64,000 nt of DNA. It comes from Metabacillus litoralis (GTDB lineage: Bacteria > Bacillota > Bacilli > Bacillales > Bacillaceae). The DNA lies in contig NZ_VOQF01000012.1 of NCBI RefSeq assembly GCF_007994985.1, positions 62,001 through 126,000 of the forward strand. The letters are read 5' to 3'. The translations under genes and the position numbers were made by a program. The number at the start of each line of letters is the position of its first letter. Positions within the stretch are counted from its first letter, which is position 1. Below, in pieces: positions 1-7,276 of the stretch. The notes below the pieces were generated by a model. The model did not search any database, was not told the DNA's origin, and worked only from the letters and a program-made list of their open reading frames with translations.

Positions 1-1
1 T

Positions 2-256
2 GGTACAGCAATTATGAACACTTTACAGCAAGTAGCAGGAGCTATTGGTACAGCTGTAGCTATCTCTATCTTATCGTCTGGAACTGAAAAGTATCTACAA
101 AATGTCACTGATTTAGCAAACCCAGCAAATCAATTGCTTGCTTTTACATCTGGTGTGCAGGACGCATTTGTTTTTGCTATTGTAGTGGCGATCGTTGGAT
201 TTATTATTGGTTTATTTATTAAACGAGTTAAAGTTGAGCAGCAGCAAGCTTCTTAA
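2..256 (+). CDS. MFS multidrug exporter, DHA2 (EmrB/QacA) type, C-terminal part
   Basis: This is the 3' end of a proton-driven drug exporter; the rest lies upstream of the window. The open frame runs in from base 2, and the first in-window Met (position 14) is internal, because the residues before it (GTAI) continue the conserved segment. The segment MNTLQQVAGAIGTAV is typical of the DHA2 family near TM13. A final hydrophobic helix (FVFAIVVAIVGFIIGLFI) and a short charged tail follow, as expected for a 14-TM exporter. A strong intrinsic terminator follows at 338. The substrate cannot be told from this fragment. Confidence 0.85.
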   Translation, partial: GTAIMNTLQQVAGAIGTAVAISILSSGTEKYLQNVTDLANPANQLLAFTSGVQDAFVFAIVVAIVGFIIGLFIKRVKVEQQQAS

Positions 257-337
257 TATATTTAGCTTTAGTAAAAGCTCTTTTGTGAACAGTTTTTTTG
301 AATAAAGTATGATCATCAATGATAGCATTATAAAAAC

Positions 338-372
338 TAGTTCCCTGTTATAACAGGGGACTAATTTTTATT
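338..372 (+). terminator. Intrinsic terminator of the MFS exporter gene
   Basis: The arms agttccctgtt and aacaggggact form an 11-bp stem with one G-U pair and a two-base loop, followed by aatttttattt. It lies about 80 bases after the exporter stop codon and is oriented for the plus strand. Confidence 0.85.
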
Positions 373-533
373 TCATTTAGGTTCTGTTAAACCTTGTTGT
401 TGATTTCCGTTATAGCAAACATTGCCTCTGACTCCAACCAAGACGGTGCTTTAACTAGTTATTGAGTGGCTGATGTTATCATGAGTTCATTGGTTCCAAT
501 GTTGGTGAGCAAGCCAGTACCTCGTACAGTATA

Positions 534-998
534 TTAATTCCTTCTTATTTTCAAATAAAGGGTTTGAAACATATATAATATAGGTACCTTAGATAAGAAA
601 TAAAGAAAAAATTGGAAATTATTAATGCGAACTAAGGAATAATACTTTAATTTTTCTGCAAAAAATGAGAATGGAAATGCAATAAAGGCATGTACTAATG
701 AATTGAGTAAAATAAACCGACTAAAATTTCCGTATGTCAGTTTAAGTGTCCACAATGCTACCATTAGAAAAGGACCAAGTTGAAAAGGGAATTCCCCAAA
801 TAAAGATGACTTGGGTTTATTATAAAAAACCCACCATCTTTGTTTTTTTCCATAACGTTGATGAAGCATTTCAATCAGCAAAATAAGGATTGATGCTGGA
901 AGAAATCTCTTTAAATTTCGTAATCCTAATGCGGGTAATGTCAAAAATGACACAACTACCATACCTATATTAAGTAACCATTGATTTTTCGTTGACAC
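534..998 (-). CDS. Hypothetical membrane protein, 154 aa
   Basis: I do not recognise a characterised family. The protein has about four or five hydrophobic segments (around residues 8-25, 30-45, 72-88, 98-115 and 130-148) separated by short basic loops, so it is probably an integral membrane protein with no large soluble domain. The GTG start at 998 has a good upstream SD (AAAGGAG). The gene diverges from the exporter at 1181, sharing the 999-1180 region, which may hold promoters for both. No terminator was found beyond its stop. Small Bacillus membrane proteins of this size and composition are usually annotated as hypothetical. Confidence 0.7.
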   Translation of the reverse strand: MSTKNQWLLNIGMVVVSFLTLPALGLRNLKRFLPASILILLIEMLHQRYGKKQRWWVFYNKPKSSLFGEFPFQLGPFLMVALWTLKLTYGNFSRFILLNSLVHAFIAFPFSFFAEKLKYYSLVRINNFQFFLYFLSKVPILYMFQTLYLKIRRN

Positions 999-1180
999 CT
1001 TTACAACTCCTTTCTTTCTTAAGATTTACCTATACTTATCAAGATATTCTCAAATTTGGCCTGATTACTTACCTTAAATTCAATTGATATTTAACTTGAA
1101 TTTTCCCCAGTAACTGTCAATAATATGAATATTGAAGTCTTTTCCAATTAAATTCAATTCCAACAAAGGGAGTATAACTA

Positions 1181-2422
1181 ATGTCAACTGCTTCTATTGA
1201 AAAACAAACAATACCTTCTGATCAACAAACAAAAACTGCCTATAATATTTTATTCATCATTGGTTTTTGTCATCTATTAAATGACAGTATTCAGTCCGTT
1301 ATTCCGGCGATGTTTCCAATCTTAGAAAAATCAATGGGATTAACTTTTACACAGCTTGGTCTTATTGGATTTTCACTTAATATGGTTTCATCTGTTATGC
1401 AGCCTGTTGTGGGTTTATATACAGATAAACGCCCTATTCCATATGCATTACCTATTGGTTTAACAAGCTCTATGCTTGGTGTGCTTGGTTTAGCCTTTGC
1501 ACCATCATTTATCACAATCCTACTTTCCGTTATCTTTATTGGATTAGGTTCAGCTATATTTCATCCAGAGGGCTCACGTGTTGCCTATTTAGCTGCTGGA
1601 AATCGTCGGGGACTTGCACAATCAATTTATCAGGTTGGAGGAAATAGCGGTCAAGCACTTGCACCTGTTATTACTGCATTAATTCTTGTTCCTCTTGGTC
1701 AATTTGGCGCAATTTGGTTTACAGTTGTAGCTGGAATAGCAGTTGTGTTTCTTTTCTACATAGCTGGTTGGTATTCTAGAAAAGTTCAAGCAGCAACACC
1801 AATTAAAAAAATGGCAAAAACAACAAATACAAAACAACCTGCCATTTCTAAAGCAGTTCGCAATGCCATTCTTGTCATCATATTCCTTATTTTCGCGCGA
1901 ACTTGGTACGGTAGTGCTATTGCTAACTTTTACACATTCTACGCCATTGAAAAATTCAATTTAACAATTGCAGGGTCTCAAATGTATATTTTTGTCTTTC
2001 TCGTAATGGGTGCAGTTGGTACATTTATTGGTGGTCCTTTAGCTGATCGTTTTGGGAAACGCAATGTGATTATCACTTCTTTACTAGCAACTGCTCCACT
2101 CACATTATTACTGCCTTTTACAGGTCCTGTTGTTTCTATATTTTTATTAGCTTTAATTGGAGTTATTCTCATGTCTAGCTTTTCTGTTACCGTTGTTTAT
2201 GCCCAAGAGCTGGTTCCAGGAAAAATTGGCACAATGTCCGGTTTAACCGTAGGACTTGCATTTGGTATGGGAGCAATCGGGTCAGTCGCATTAGGAGGAA
2301 TGATTGATGTTGTTGGTTTAACACCTACAATGATTAGTGTCGCATTTTTACCGCTTCTAGGTTTTCTAGCATTTTTGCTACCATCTGATCAAACTTTAAG
2401 AGAATGGCAATTTAATAGATAG
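1181..2422 (+). CDS. fsr: MFS exporter, fosmidomycin-resistance (Fsr) type
   Basis: A 413-residue, 12-TM major facilitator protein. The N-terminal segment FCHLLNDSIQSVIPAMFPIL and the HPEGSRVAYLAAGNRRGLAQS stretch (around residues 129-150) are hallmarks of the Fsr family, whose E. coli member exports fosmidomycin. A second MFS-type loop (GPLADRFGKRN) starts the C-terminal half. The start has a good SD (AAAGGGAG, about 8 bases upstream). The gene stands alone, and the next gene follows 100 bases later on the same strand. The family assignment is firm; the natural substrate is not known, since many Fsr-like proteins in soil bacteria have no tested role. Confidence 0.88.
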   Translation: MSTASIEKQTIPSDQQTKTAYNILFIIGFCHLLNDSIQSVIPAMFPILEKSMGLTFTQLGLIGFSLNMVSSVMQPVVGLYTDKRPIPYALPIGLTSSMLGVLGLAFAPSFITILLSVIFIGLGSAIFHPEGSRVAYLAAGNRRGLAQSIYQVGGNSGQALAPVITALILVPLGQFGAIWFTVVAGIAVVFLFYIAGWYSRKVQAATPIKKMAKTTNTKQPAISKAVRNAILVIIFLIFARTWYGSAIANFYTFYAIEKFNLTIAGSQMYIFVFLVMGAVGTFIGGPLADRFGKRNVIITSLLATAPLTLLLPFTGPVVSIFLLALIGVILMSSFSVTVVYAQELVPGKIGTMSGLTVGLAFGMGAIGSVALGGMIDVVGLTPTMISVAFLPLLGFLAFLLPSDQTLREWQFNR

Positions 2423-2523
2423 TTCCACTAATGGAAAAAGTTTCTGAAAACTTTAATCTAATTGTAACCTACGGTACCCCTTTTCTATGTTATAACTATT
2501 TAAGTATAGAAAGGGGTTGCTTT

Positions 2524-3696
2524 ATGCGAGCTTTTAAGAGAACCTTTGCCACAACACTTAGTGTACTTCTATTATCTTTATCTATTTCACATGTGGCAAA
2601 TGCCGAGTCTACTAAAAACACTTTAAACAGTGCCAATGAACAGCTAGAGCAAAAACAACAAACCATTCTTCAAAAGGAGAAGGAACAACAGACTATTTCT
2701 TCAGAAGTTGATTCCTTACAAAAAAATATACAAGCAATGGATGCAGAAATTACAAAAAACCTAGAATCTCTAGCTCATGTTGAAACAAAAATGACAGAAA
2801 TTAAACAGATTATTGAACAGAAAAAAGAAGAAATTGTTCTACTACAGGACAAGGTTTATGCTCGTGAAGGAATAATGGAAAAGCGTTTAGTTGCTCTTCA
2901 GCATAGTGATCATACAACAATCGTTATTGATACTTTAATAAATTCAGAAAGCATTGGTAACTTCTTTGAACGAATTGGTGCTGTTAGCACACTACTAAAT
3001 GCAGACAAAAAGATTCTTGATGAGCAAGAAGCAGATATAAAACAAATCGAAGAAGATAAGAAAGAAATAGATAAACAAGAACAGCTACTAGCTAGTCAAC
3101 AAGCTGATCTTGAAAGTAAAAGAGCTTCGCTTGAGGAAAACCGCACTCAAAGAAATCAAGCACTTATTGCGATGCAGGATAAGTACACGAAAATTGCAGC
3201 TGAATTAACAGATGCTAAGCAAGATAAAACAAAAATCCTAACACAAATAAACTCGATTCAAGCTGAAATCAAGAAGGAAGAAGCTGCAGCCAAAGCAAGA
3301 TCAGTTGAACTAGCAAAAGCTAAGAAAGAAGCAGAAACAGCTGTTCAACATACAGTCGCACCACCTTCTAAATCGAGTAAAGATAAACCAGCTTCAAGTA
3401 AAACAGCAGGTAAAGAAATGTATGTAACTGCAACAGCTTATAGCCATCAAGATACAAAAAATGATCTTACCTATTTAGGTTACAATATTAAAAAAAATCC
3501 CCATATGAAGCTCATCGCTGTTGATCCTGGTGTTATTCCACTTGGATCCAAGGTCTGGGTTGAAGGCTATGGTGAAGCAATCGCTGGTGATACGGGTGGA
3601 GCCATTATTGGACATAAAATTGATGTTCTAATGCCATCTAGTGCTCATGCTATACAATGGGGCCGTAAAACCGTTAAAATTGTCATTTTAGATTAA
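2524..3696 (+). CDS. Secreted coiled-coil protein with C-terminal 3D domain (cell-wall associated)
   Basis: A 390-residue exported protein. It has a Sec signal peptide (MRAFKRTF..., probable cleavage after VANA), a long charged coiled coil over about residues 30-290, a Ser/Lys/Pro-rich linker, and a C-terminal 3D domain (about residues 300-390). The 3D domain shows the expected aspartates in VDPGVIPLG, AGDTGGAI and KIDVLMP. 3D domains are the MltA/Rpf-like catalytic folds found in YocH, YabE and related autolysins, and the coiled coil resembles the N-terminal regulatory part of CwlO/PcsB proteins. The chosen ATG at 2524 follows AAAGGGG and begins directly with the signal peptide; an in-frame ATG at 2431 would put 31 residues before it. 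A bidirectional terminator follows. Confidence 0.85.
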   Translation: MRAFKRTFATTLSVLLLSLSISHVANAESTKNTLNSANEQLEQKQQTILQKEKEQQTISSEVDSLQKNIQAMDAEITKNLESLAHVETKMTEIKQIIEQKKEEIVLLQDKVYAREGIMEKRLVALQHSDHTTIVIDTLINSESIGNFFERIGAVSTLLNADKKILDEQEADIKQIEEDKKEIDKQEQLLASQQADLESKRASLEENRTQRNQALIAMQDKYTKIAAELTDAKQDKTKILTQINSIQAEIKKEEAAAKARSVELAKAKKEAETAVQHTVAPPSKSSKDKPASSKTAGKEMYVTATAYSHQDTKNDLTYLGYNIKKNPHMKLIAVDPGVIPLGSKVWVEGYGEAIAGDTGGAIIGHKIDVLMPSSAHAIQWGRKTVKIVILD

Positions 3697-3702
3697 TTTG
3701 AC

Positions 3703-3756
3703 AAAAAAAGGATAGATTAGATTAGTGTGGCGACTAGTTTAATCTATCCTTTTTTA
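3703..3756. terminator. Bidirectional intrinsic terminator between convergent genes
   Basis: The arms aaaaaaggatagatt and aatctatcctttttt pair over about 15 bp, with A-runs on the left and T-runs on the right. The hairpin can therefore end both the 3D-domain gene (plus strand) and the MpsC-like gene (minus strand). Confidence 0.85.
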
Positions 3757-3777
3757 GTGTAATATTTAACCTTACCC

Positions 3778-4458
3778 TTATGTTTGAAAAACAAACGCCA
3801 TTAATGATTTATCTTCTTTGAAGTTCCAATCAATAAATATATCTTTAATACTATTGTTGAAAATTTCATCAAATTTCCCATAGCGGTGGAAATAGCTTTT
3901 CTCTAATTCATCTTTTGTTATCTTCAGCTCATCCGCAAACCCCTTAGTAATTAATGCTTTTTCAATCGGAATTAATATCCCCTTCCTCTCAACTAAATAA
4001 ATTGATTGAGATAAAGGATAAACATGGATAATATCTGGAACCTTTTGAACTAATTCACTTATCCTCGCTATTTCTTTTTCTAACTTTTGTATGACTATAT
4101 TATTTTCATTGCAGGTTTCTTTTATTTCTTCATTCAATACAAAAAAAAGCAAACCGGAATTATTAGGAAAGTTCCAATCATGATAACTCTCTTCTACTTC
4201 ACGGTCTATAGTCACTTTAATTATTCCCTTCAATTCCTCTATTATGTGCTCAATAATAACCGCCCTTGCCTTTTCAACCTGTTCTTGTTGGCCTTGTTGA
4301 ATCAAAACCTCTTCCATTGGGGAAATAAAGCCCTGAATATAAATAACAAAGTGTTGCTTACAAATAGTCGACTGACATGACTGGGGACCCTTACCAAAAT
4401 TTTTCCTAAGTAACTTACTAGTTAGACTGCTGATTGAATTTAATCTATCCTGATCCAT
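3778..4458 (-). CDS. MpsC-like protein with two DUF2294 domains
   Basis: A 226-residue cytoplasmic protein made of two DUF2294 (MpsC family) repeats. The first (about residues 5-115) has the family signature LLRKNFGKGPQSC, then FISPMEEVLI and WNFPNNSGLLFFV. The second (about 125-226) repeats the pattern with ILIPIEKALIT and WNFKEDKSLMAFV. Single-domain Bacillus members such as YbcI are about half this length. In Staphylococcus, MpsC has been linked to the MpsAB sodium/bicarbonate membrane-potential system, but the biochemical role of DUF2294 is not settled, and no mpsA or mpsB gene lies in this window. A paralogue with the same double organisation lies at 5325-6020. Confidence 0.8.
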   Translation of the reverse strand: MDQDRLNSISSLTSKLLRKNFGKGPQSCQSTICKQHFVIYIQGFISPMEEVLIQQGQQEQVEKARAVIIEHIIEELKGIIKVTIDREVEESYHDWNFPNNSGLLFFVLNEEIKETCNENNIVIQKLEKEIARISELVQKVPDIIHVYPLSQSIYLVERKGILIPIEKALITKGFADELKITKDELEKSYFHRYGKFDEIFNNSIKDIFIDWNFKEDKSLMAFVFQT

Positions 4459-4571
4459 GCAAATCCACCTTTTTATAAAATAAATAAGATTATTCTAGCA
4501 TGTTACTTTTATTTTGGCATGAATTAGTGCTCTGATGATTTTTTACTAGTATACTCAACCTTCCTTTAAAA

Positions 4572-4604
4572 ACACAAAAAAGCATATTTTTTACAAATAT
4601 GCTT
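4572..4604 (-). terminator. Intrinsic terminator, minus strand
   Basis: On the minus strand, aagcatatttg and aaatatgctt pair, followed by TTTTTTGTG. It lies just beyond the stop of the 4625-5044 gene and should end its transcript before the MpsC-like gene. Confidence 0.75.
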
Positions 4605-4624
4605 GATAATTCAGCGTTCTGTAT

Positions 4625-5044
4625 CTATCTAATAAAATCTTCTAATAAGTAAGTTAAATACTCTAATTCATAGCTAGTAGTAATCTTAGAGTTCATTGTT
4701 ATGTCTAAATTGTTCAACATAACTTTTACATCCTCTATATATTTAATCATTTCACTTATAATCAACACAATGCTCGAAACAATGTTAATTATTAGCTCCC
4801 GATCAACATCTTCACTACATATTAGCTTCATACTTTGACTTTTTAAATTTAAAAGATCTTGAAAAGAAGTTTTCAATTGTGTGTTATTTAGATTCTTTAT
4901 TTCTATTAAATTCATGGTTTTATTGATACTATCAATCGTCACATTTATTTCCTTAGTTGTCTGTGACACAAGGTTATTAAGTATCTTTAATGAATATGAG
5001 TACTCATATGTTAGATTCATACAACTTTCCTCAGATCTTTTCAT
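4625..5044 (-). CDS. Hypothetical all-helical protein, 139 aa
   Basis: I do not recognise a family. The sequence is rich in Leu, Ile, Asn and Lys with near-heptad spacing, and is predicted to be a bundle of long helices. A hydrophobic stretch around residues 84-96 (INIVSSIVLIISEMI) looks like part of an amphipathic helix rather than a membrane span. The ATG at 5044 has AAAGGGTG five bases upstream; the next Met (5020) also has a good SD (GAGGAAAG), so the real start may be 8 codons later. The gene sits between two MpsC-like paralogues on the same strand but has its own terminator and upstream hairpin, so it is probably transcribed separately. Its position suggests, but does not prove, a functional link. 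Confidence 0.65.
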   Translation of the reverse strand: MKRSEESCMNLTYEYSYSLKILNNLVSQTTKEINVTIDSINKTMNLIEIKNLNNTQLKTSFQDLLNLKSQSMKLICSEDVDRELIINIVSSIVLIISEMIKYIEDVKVMLNNLDITMNSKITTSYELEYLTYLLEDFIR

Positions 5045-5077
5045 TTGAACACCCTTTATTCTTTTTAATTCCTTTTT

Positions 5078-5131
5078 AAATTAAAAGCCAAAACAGCAAG
5101 ATAAATAAAGCTAATTTCCTGCTATTTTGGC
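5078..5131 (-). terminator. Hairpin with U-run between the 5325 gene and the 4625 gene
   Basis: On the minus strand, GCCAAAATAGCA pairs with TGCTGTTTTGGC (12 bp, one G-U), and TTTTAATTT follows. It lies 190 bases after the stop of the upstream MpsC-like gene and just before the start of the helical protein gene. It can be read as the terminator of the first transcript or as a leader terminator of the second. Confidence 0.55.
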
Positions 5132-5324
5132 ATAATGATAGTTTAAAAGAATGGAATCTACAAACCTCATTGTACTATAACATATAATAAAAGCATTCCT
5201 AATTTCTATATGACTATAGATTAATAATAGTAAAAAATAGAAATAATGTAAATGAGGTTTTTGTATGGTTATCTTCCTTATACTACCTTTTTAGTAAGGA
5301 AAAATCAAAATAAAGAAAGATTAA

Positions 5325-6020
5325 CTACAGATGTACAAATAAAAGACTTCTATCTTTTTCATAATCCCACATTAAATACATTTGATTTATTTTAGTTTCA
5401 AAAACACGCTGTAAACGATCCTTATGCTCCAAATAACAATCTTTAATCTCAAATGATCGATCTTGTATGATATTTAAGTGGCCTTTACTAAAGAGTATTT
5501 TCTCAACCTGTAAAAGTATCCCCTGACTTTCAATCATATACATATTTGGATTAATACTTACAATTTCTAGTTTACTTGGAGCTTTGTGAATCTCAGCACA
5601 GATTTGGATCATTGTGTCAAAAATCTTATCTTTTAGAATTGGATTGAGTTGTGTCTCTTCCCACGATAGTGAGCTCATATTTTCCAGCAACAACATTCCA
5701 CTATTTTCTTCATAGTTCCAATCATCAAAATATGAATCAAATGTCACACCTAAAACATTTGTTGCTTCATCTGCAAACTCTCTAAATACCGTCTCCATGA
5801 CAGAAGTACGAAATAAATGCGCTAATCTTAATTGATCATTATTAACTAACACATCTTCAGCTGGAGTAATAAAGTTACGAATATGTACAATTATTTTATT
5901 TGAGTGAAAAGTCAGAGAGCAAGCCTCAGGACCTTTTCCAAATCTTCTTTTGAGCAACTTACTTAAAGTACTACTAAGTAGGAGGAGTTCTTCCTGGTAG
6001 TAACGATCGATTTTTTTCAA
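5325..6020 (-). CDS. MpsC-like protein with two DUF2294 domains, paralogue of the 3778 gene
   Basis: A 231-residue protein with two DUF2294-type repeats. The first carries LLKRRFGKGPEAC, FITPAEDVLV and WNYEENSGMLLLE; the second carries ILLQVEKILFSKG and WDYEKDRSLLFVH. It is clearly related to the 226-residue protein at 3778-4458 but diverged, so the pair comes from an old duplication or separate acquisition. The start is TTG at 6020 with a strong SD (AAAGGGGG). A sigma-A promoter and an intrinsic terminator lie in the 330 bases upstream on the same strand, which could make expression depend on read-through. The function is inferred only from the family: DUF2294/MpsC proteins are linked to membrane-potential or sodium homeostasis in Staphylococcus. 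Confidence 0.78.
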   Translation of the reverse strand: MKKIDRYYQEELLLLSSTLSKLLKRRFGKGPEACSLTFHSNKIIVHIRNFITPAEDVLVNNDQLRLAHLFRTSVMETVFREFADEATNVLGVTFDSYFDDWNYEENSGMLLLENMSSLSWEETQLNPILKDKIFDTMIQICAEIHKAPSKLEIVSINPNMYMIESQGILLQVEKILFSKGHLNIIQDRSFEIKDCYLEHKDRLQRVFETKINQMYLMWDYEKDRSLLFVHL

Positions 6021-6145
6021 TATTGTTCCCCCTTTTCAAATAGCAATCGATTTTTTGTAGATTTTATATTTTATTATTATCAAGAAAGGAAAATTTCGTG
6101 GTAACTATCTTTTTCCGTTTCATTGTCAATATAAACCTAGAAATG

Positions 6146-6188
6146 TAAAAAACAAAAAAGGCCTAACTCCTTGTTTAGAAGTTAGGCC
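6146..6188 (-). terminator. Intrinsic terminator of the candidate small RNA/leader
   Basis: The perfect stem ggcctaact/agttaggcc has an 11-base loop and a long U-rich tail on the minus strand. On the plus strand no U-run follows, so the direction is clear. Confidence 0.8.
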
Positions 6189-6311
6189 ATGGACAGACGA
6201 GCTATATAAAAAATAGTTTCTTCCATTTACCATATTATCTTAAGTATGATTTCATTTAATTTTGTTGCTAGAGTGATCTTTAAGTAACTAATAACAGCAA
6301 GAAATTAGTCA
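6147..6311 (-). ncRNA. Candidate small RNA or terminated leader, about 165 nt
   Basis: The interval runs from the predicted start of the minus-strand promoter to an intrinsic terminator. The terminator stem (6160-6188) has 9-bp arms ggcctaact/agttaggcc and is followed on the minus strand by TTTTTTGTTTTTTAC. There is no convincing ORF: one short frame begins MVNGRNYF but lacks an SD and runs through the terminator. Because the MpsC-like gene starts about 130 bases beyond the terminator on the same strand, this may be an attenuated leader rather than a free sRNA. It matches no riboswitch class I know. Confidence 0.5.
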
Positions 6312-6317
6312 ATAAAT

Positions 6318-6346
6318 ATGATAGCATAATTCAATTCTATTGACAA
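6318..6346 (-). promoter_or_regulatory. Sigma-A promoter, minus strand
   Basis: The minus strand reads TTGTCA, 17 bases, TATCAT, matching both consensus boxes at five of six positions. The predicted start is near 6311. The same bases hold a plus-strand TTGACA (6340-6345) without a convincing -10, so the stronger promoter faces the MpsC-like gene. Confidence 0.7.
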
Positions 6347-6446
6347 TAATGATTGAGTTATTCTCTATCTCTGTATCAATATTTAAGAATATTTCCCTTT
6401 ATGTTAACTCATCATAAGACGAACACTGTAAATGGAGATGATAGAT

Positions 6447-6674
6447 GTGGATAGAAGAAACCAAAATTCAGAAGTTACACCACATTCAGATGGTGAAAGA
6501 GAATCTATTATTAATGACTCTCTATCAACAGCAGGTGCTCAAATGGGGATTAAAATGGATAAAGATAATGAATTCCATCAGGAAAAAAATCCGTTTTATC
6601 ATCCTATTATCACTGACCCCTCAATGGTTGAATTTGAGAAGCTTATGAGAGGGAAAAAGGTTGAAGAAGAATAA
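6447..6674 (+). CDS. Hypothetical small acidic protein, 75 aa
   Basis: I do not recognise the family. The product is short, hydrophilic and without a signal peptide or membrane segment. It has an acidic, Asn-rich N-terminus and a conserved-looking PFYHPIITDPSMVEFEKLMRG segment near the C-terminus. I place the start at GTG 6447, which has GGAG nine bases upstream; the ATGs at 6432 and 6438 lie before or on that SD. A second tiny gene follows 20 bases later and may be cotranscribed. Confidence 0.55.
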   Translation: MDRRNQNSEVTPHSDGERESIINDSLSTAGAQMGIKMDKDNEFHQEKNPFYHPIITDPSMVEFEKLMRGKKVEEE

Positions 6675-6694
6675 TCGAAAGGTGTGAAGCTAAG

Positions 6695-6832
6695 ATGTCT
6701 GATTGGAATGAGCAAGCAGCACCAAATAATAACTTACCTGTTAAAAATCTTCGTGCTATAAATGGAAGATTAAATAAGGAAAGCTCTTTTAAAAGTAGAT
6801 CTTCTAAACAACGTTCACAACAAAAAGATTAG
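6695..6832 (+). CDS. Hypothetical basic small protein, 45 aa
   Basis: An ATG at 6695 with an AAAGGTGTG sequence upstream opens a 45-codon frame (begins MSDWNEQAAPNNNLPV, ends in a Ser/Arg/Lys/Gln-rich tail). It follows the 75-aa gene by 20 bases. The composition (hydrophilic, basic C-terminus, no hydrophobic segment) resembles small spore or nucleic-acid-binding proteins in Bacillus, but I see no match to a named Ssp family. It could be a chance frame; the spacing and SD make it plausible. Confidence 0.45.
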   Translation: MSDWNEQAAPNNNLPVKNLRAINGRLNKESSFKSRSSKQRSQQKD

Positions 6833-6891
6833 AAATGCTAACATGTAACTATCGAGGTCCGTATAAATGTAAAAAATTTCAGTTTCAATAA

Positions 6892-7195
6892 AGAGGCTGG
6901 GACATAAGTAAAGAAGTCATAAAAAAGATGAAAAAATCTAAATTCAGTTAAGCTGAAAGAAACAAGTTCGTTCCATTGCGCTGCAGACACTCGCTTTCCA
7001 CGGGGAGGAAGCTGAGCCTCCTCGCTGCGCTTGTGGGGTCTCAGCCTTTCCTCTATTCCCGTAGGTGCCCTAGTGTCTTCCGCTCCATTTCACTAGTTCA
7101 TTAAAATAGTATAAAAATCAAAAACAAAAAAAACCCGAAATATCACCTAATAATTCGGGTTTTTCATTAACTTACATACTTATGTCTTAGTATGT
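6892..7195 (+). repeat. Dispersed intergenic repeat, copy A (inverted ends, internal terminator)
   Basis: This is one of three copies in the window of the same element (others at 19367 and 59058). It starts agaggctgggacataa; the opposite end is a decayed inverted copy (cttatgtcttagta). The interior holds a GC-rich, foldable block (cactcgctttccacggggag ... cccgtaggtg) that is far richer in GC than the surrounding DNA, and near the right end a cccgaa/ttcggg hairpin with U-runs. It encodes no protein. The minus-strand scrK gene stops 82 bases to its right, so the hairpin is placed to end that operon. Confidence 0.85.
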
Positions 7196-7276
7196 TTTAT
7201 TTTTGTCCAACGTTCTGTAATAATTTCTAAGCAATTTCTGTGTTATTAAGAAAATGTAAAAGCCCAAACCCCATAT

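Noticed and set aside
4087-4380. Plus-strand 97-codon hydrophobic frame
   Set aside because: It lies antisense inside the MpsC-like gene and has no SD.
6892-7195. Insertion sequence
   Set aside because: The element has inverted ends but no transposase frame and is too short, so it is called a non-autonomous repeat.
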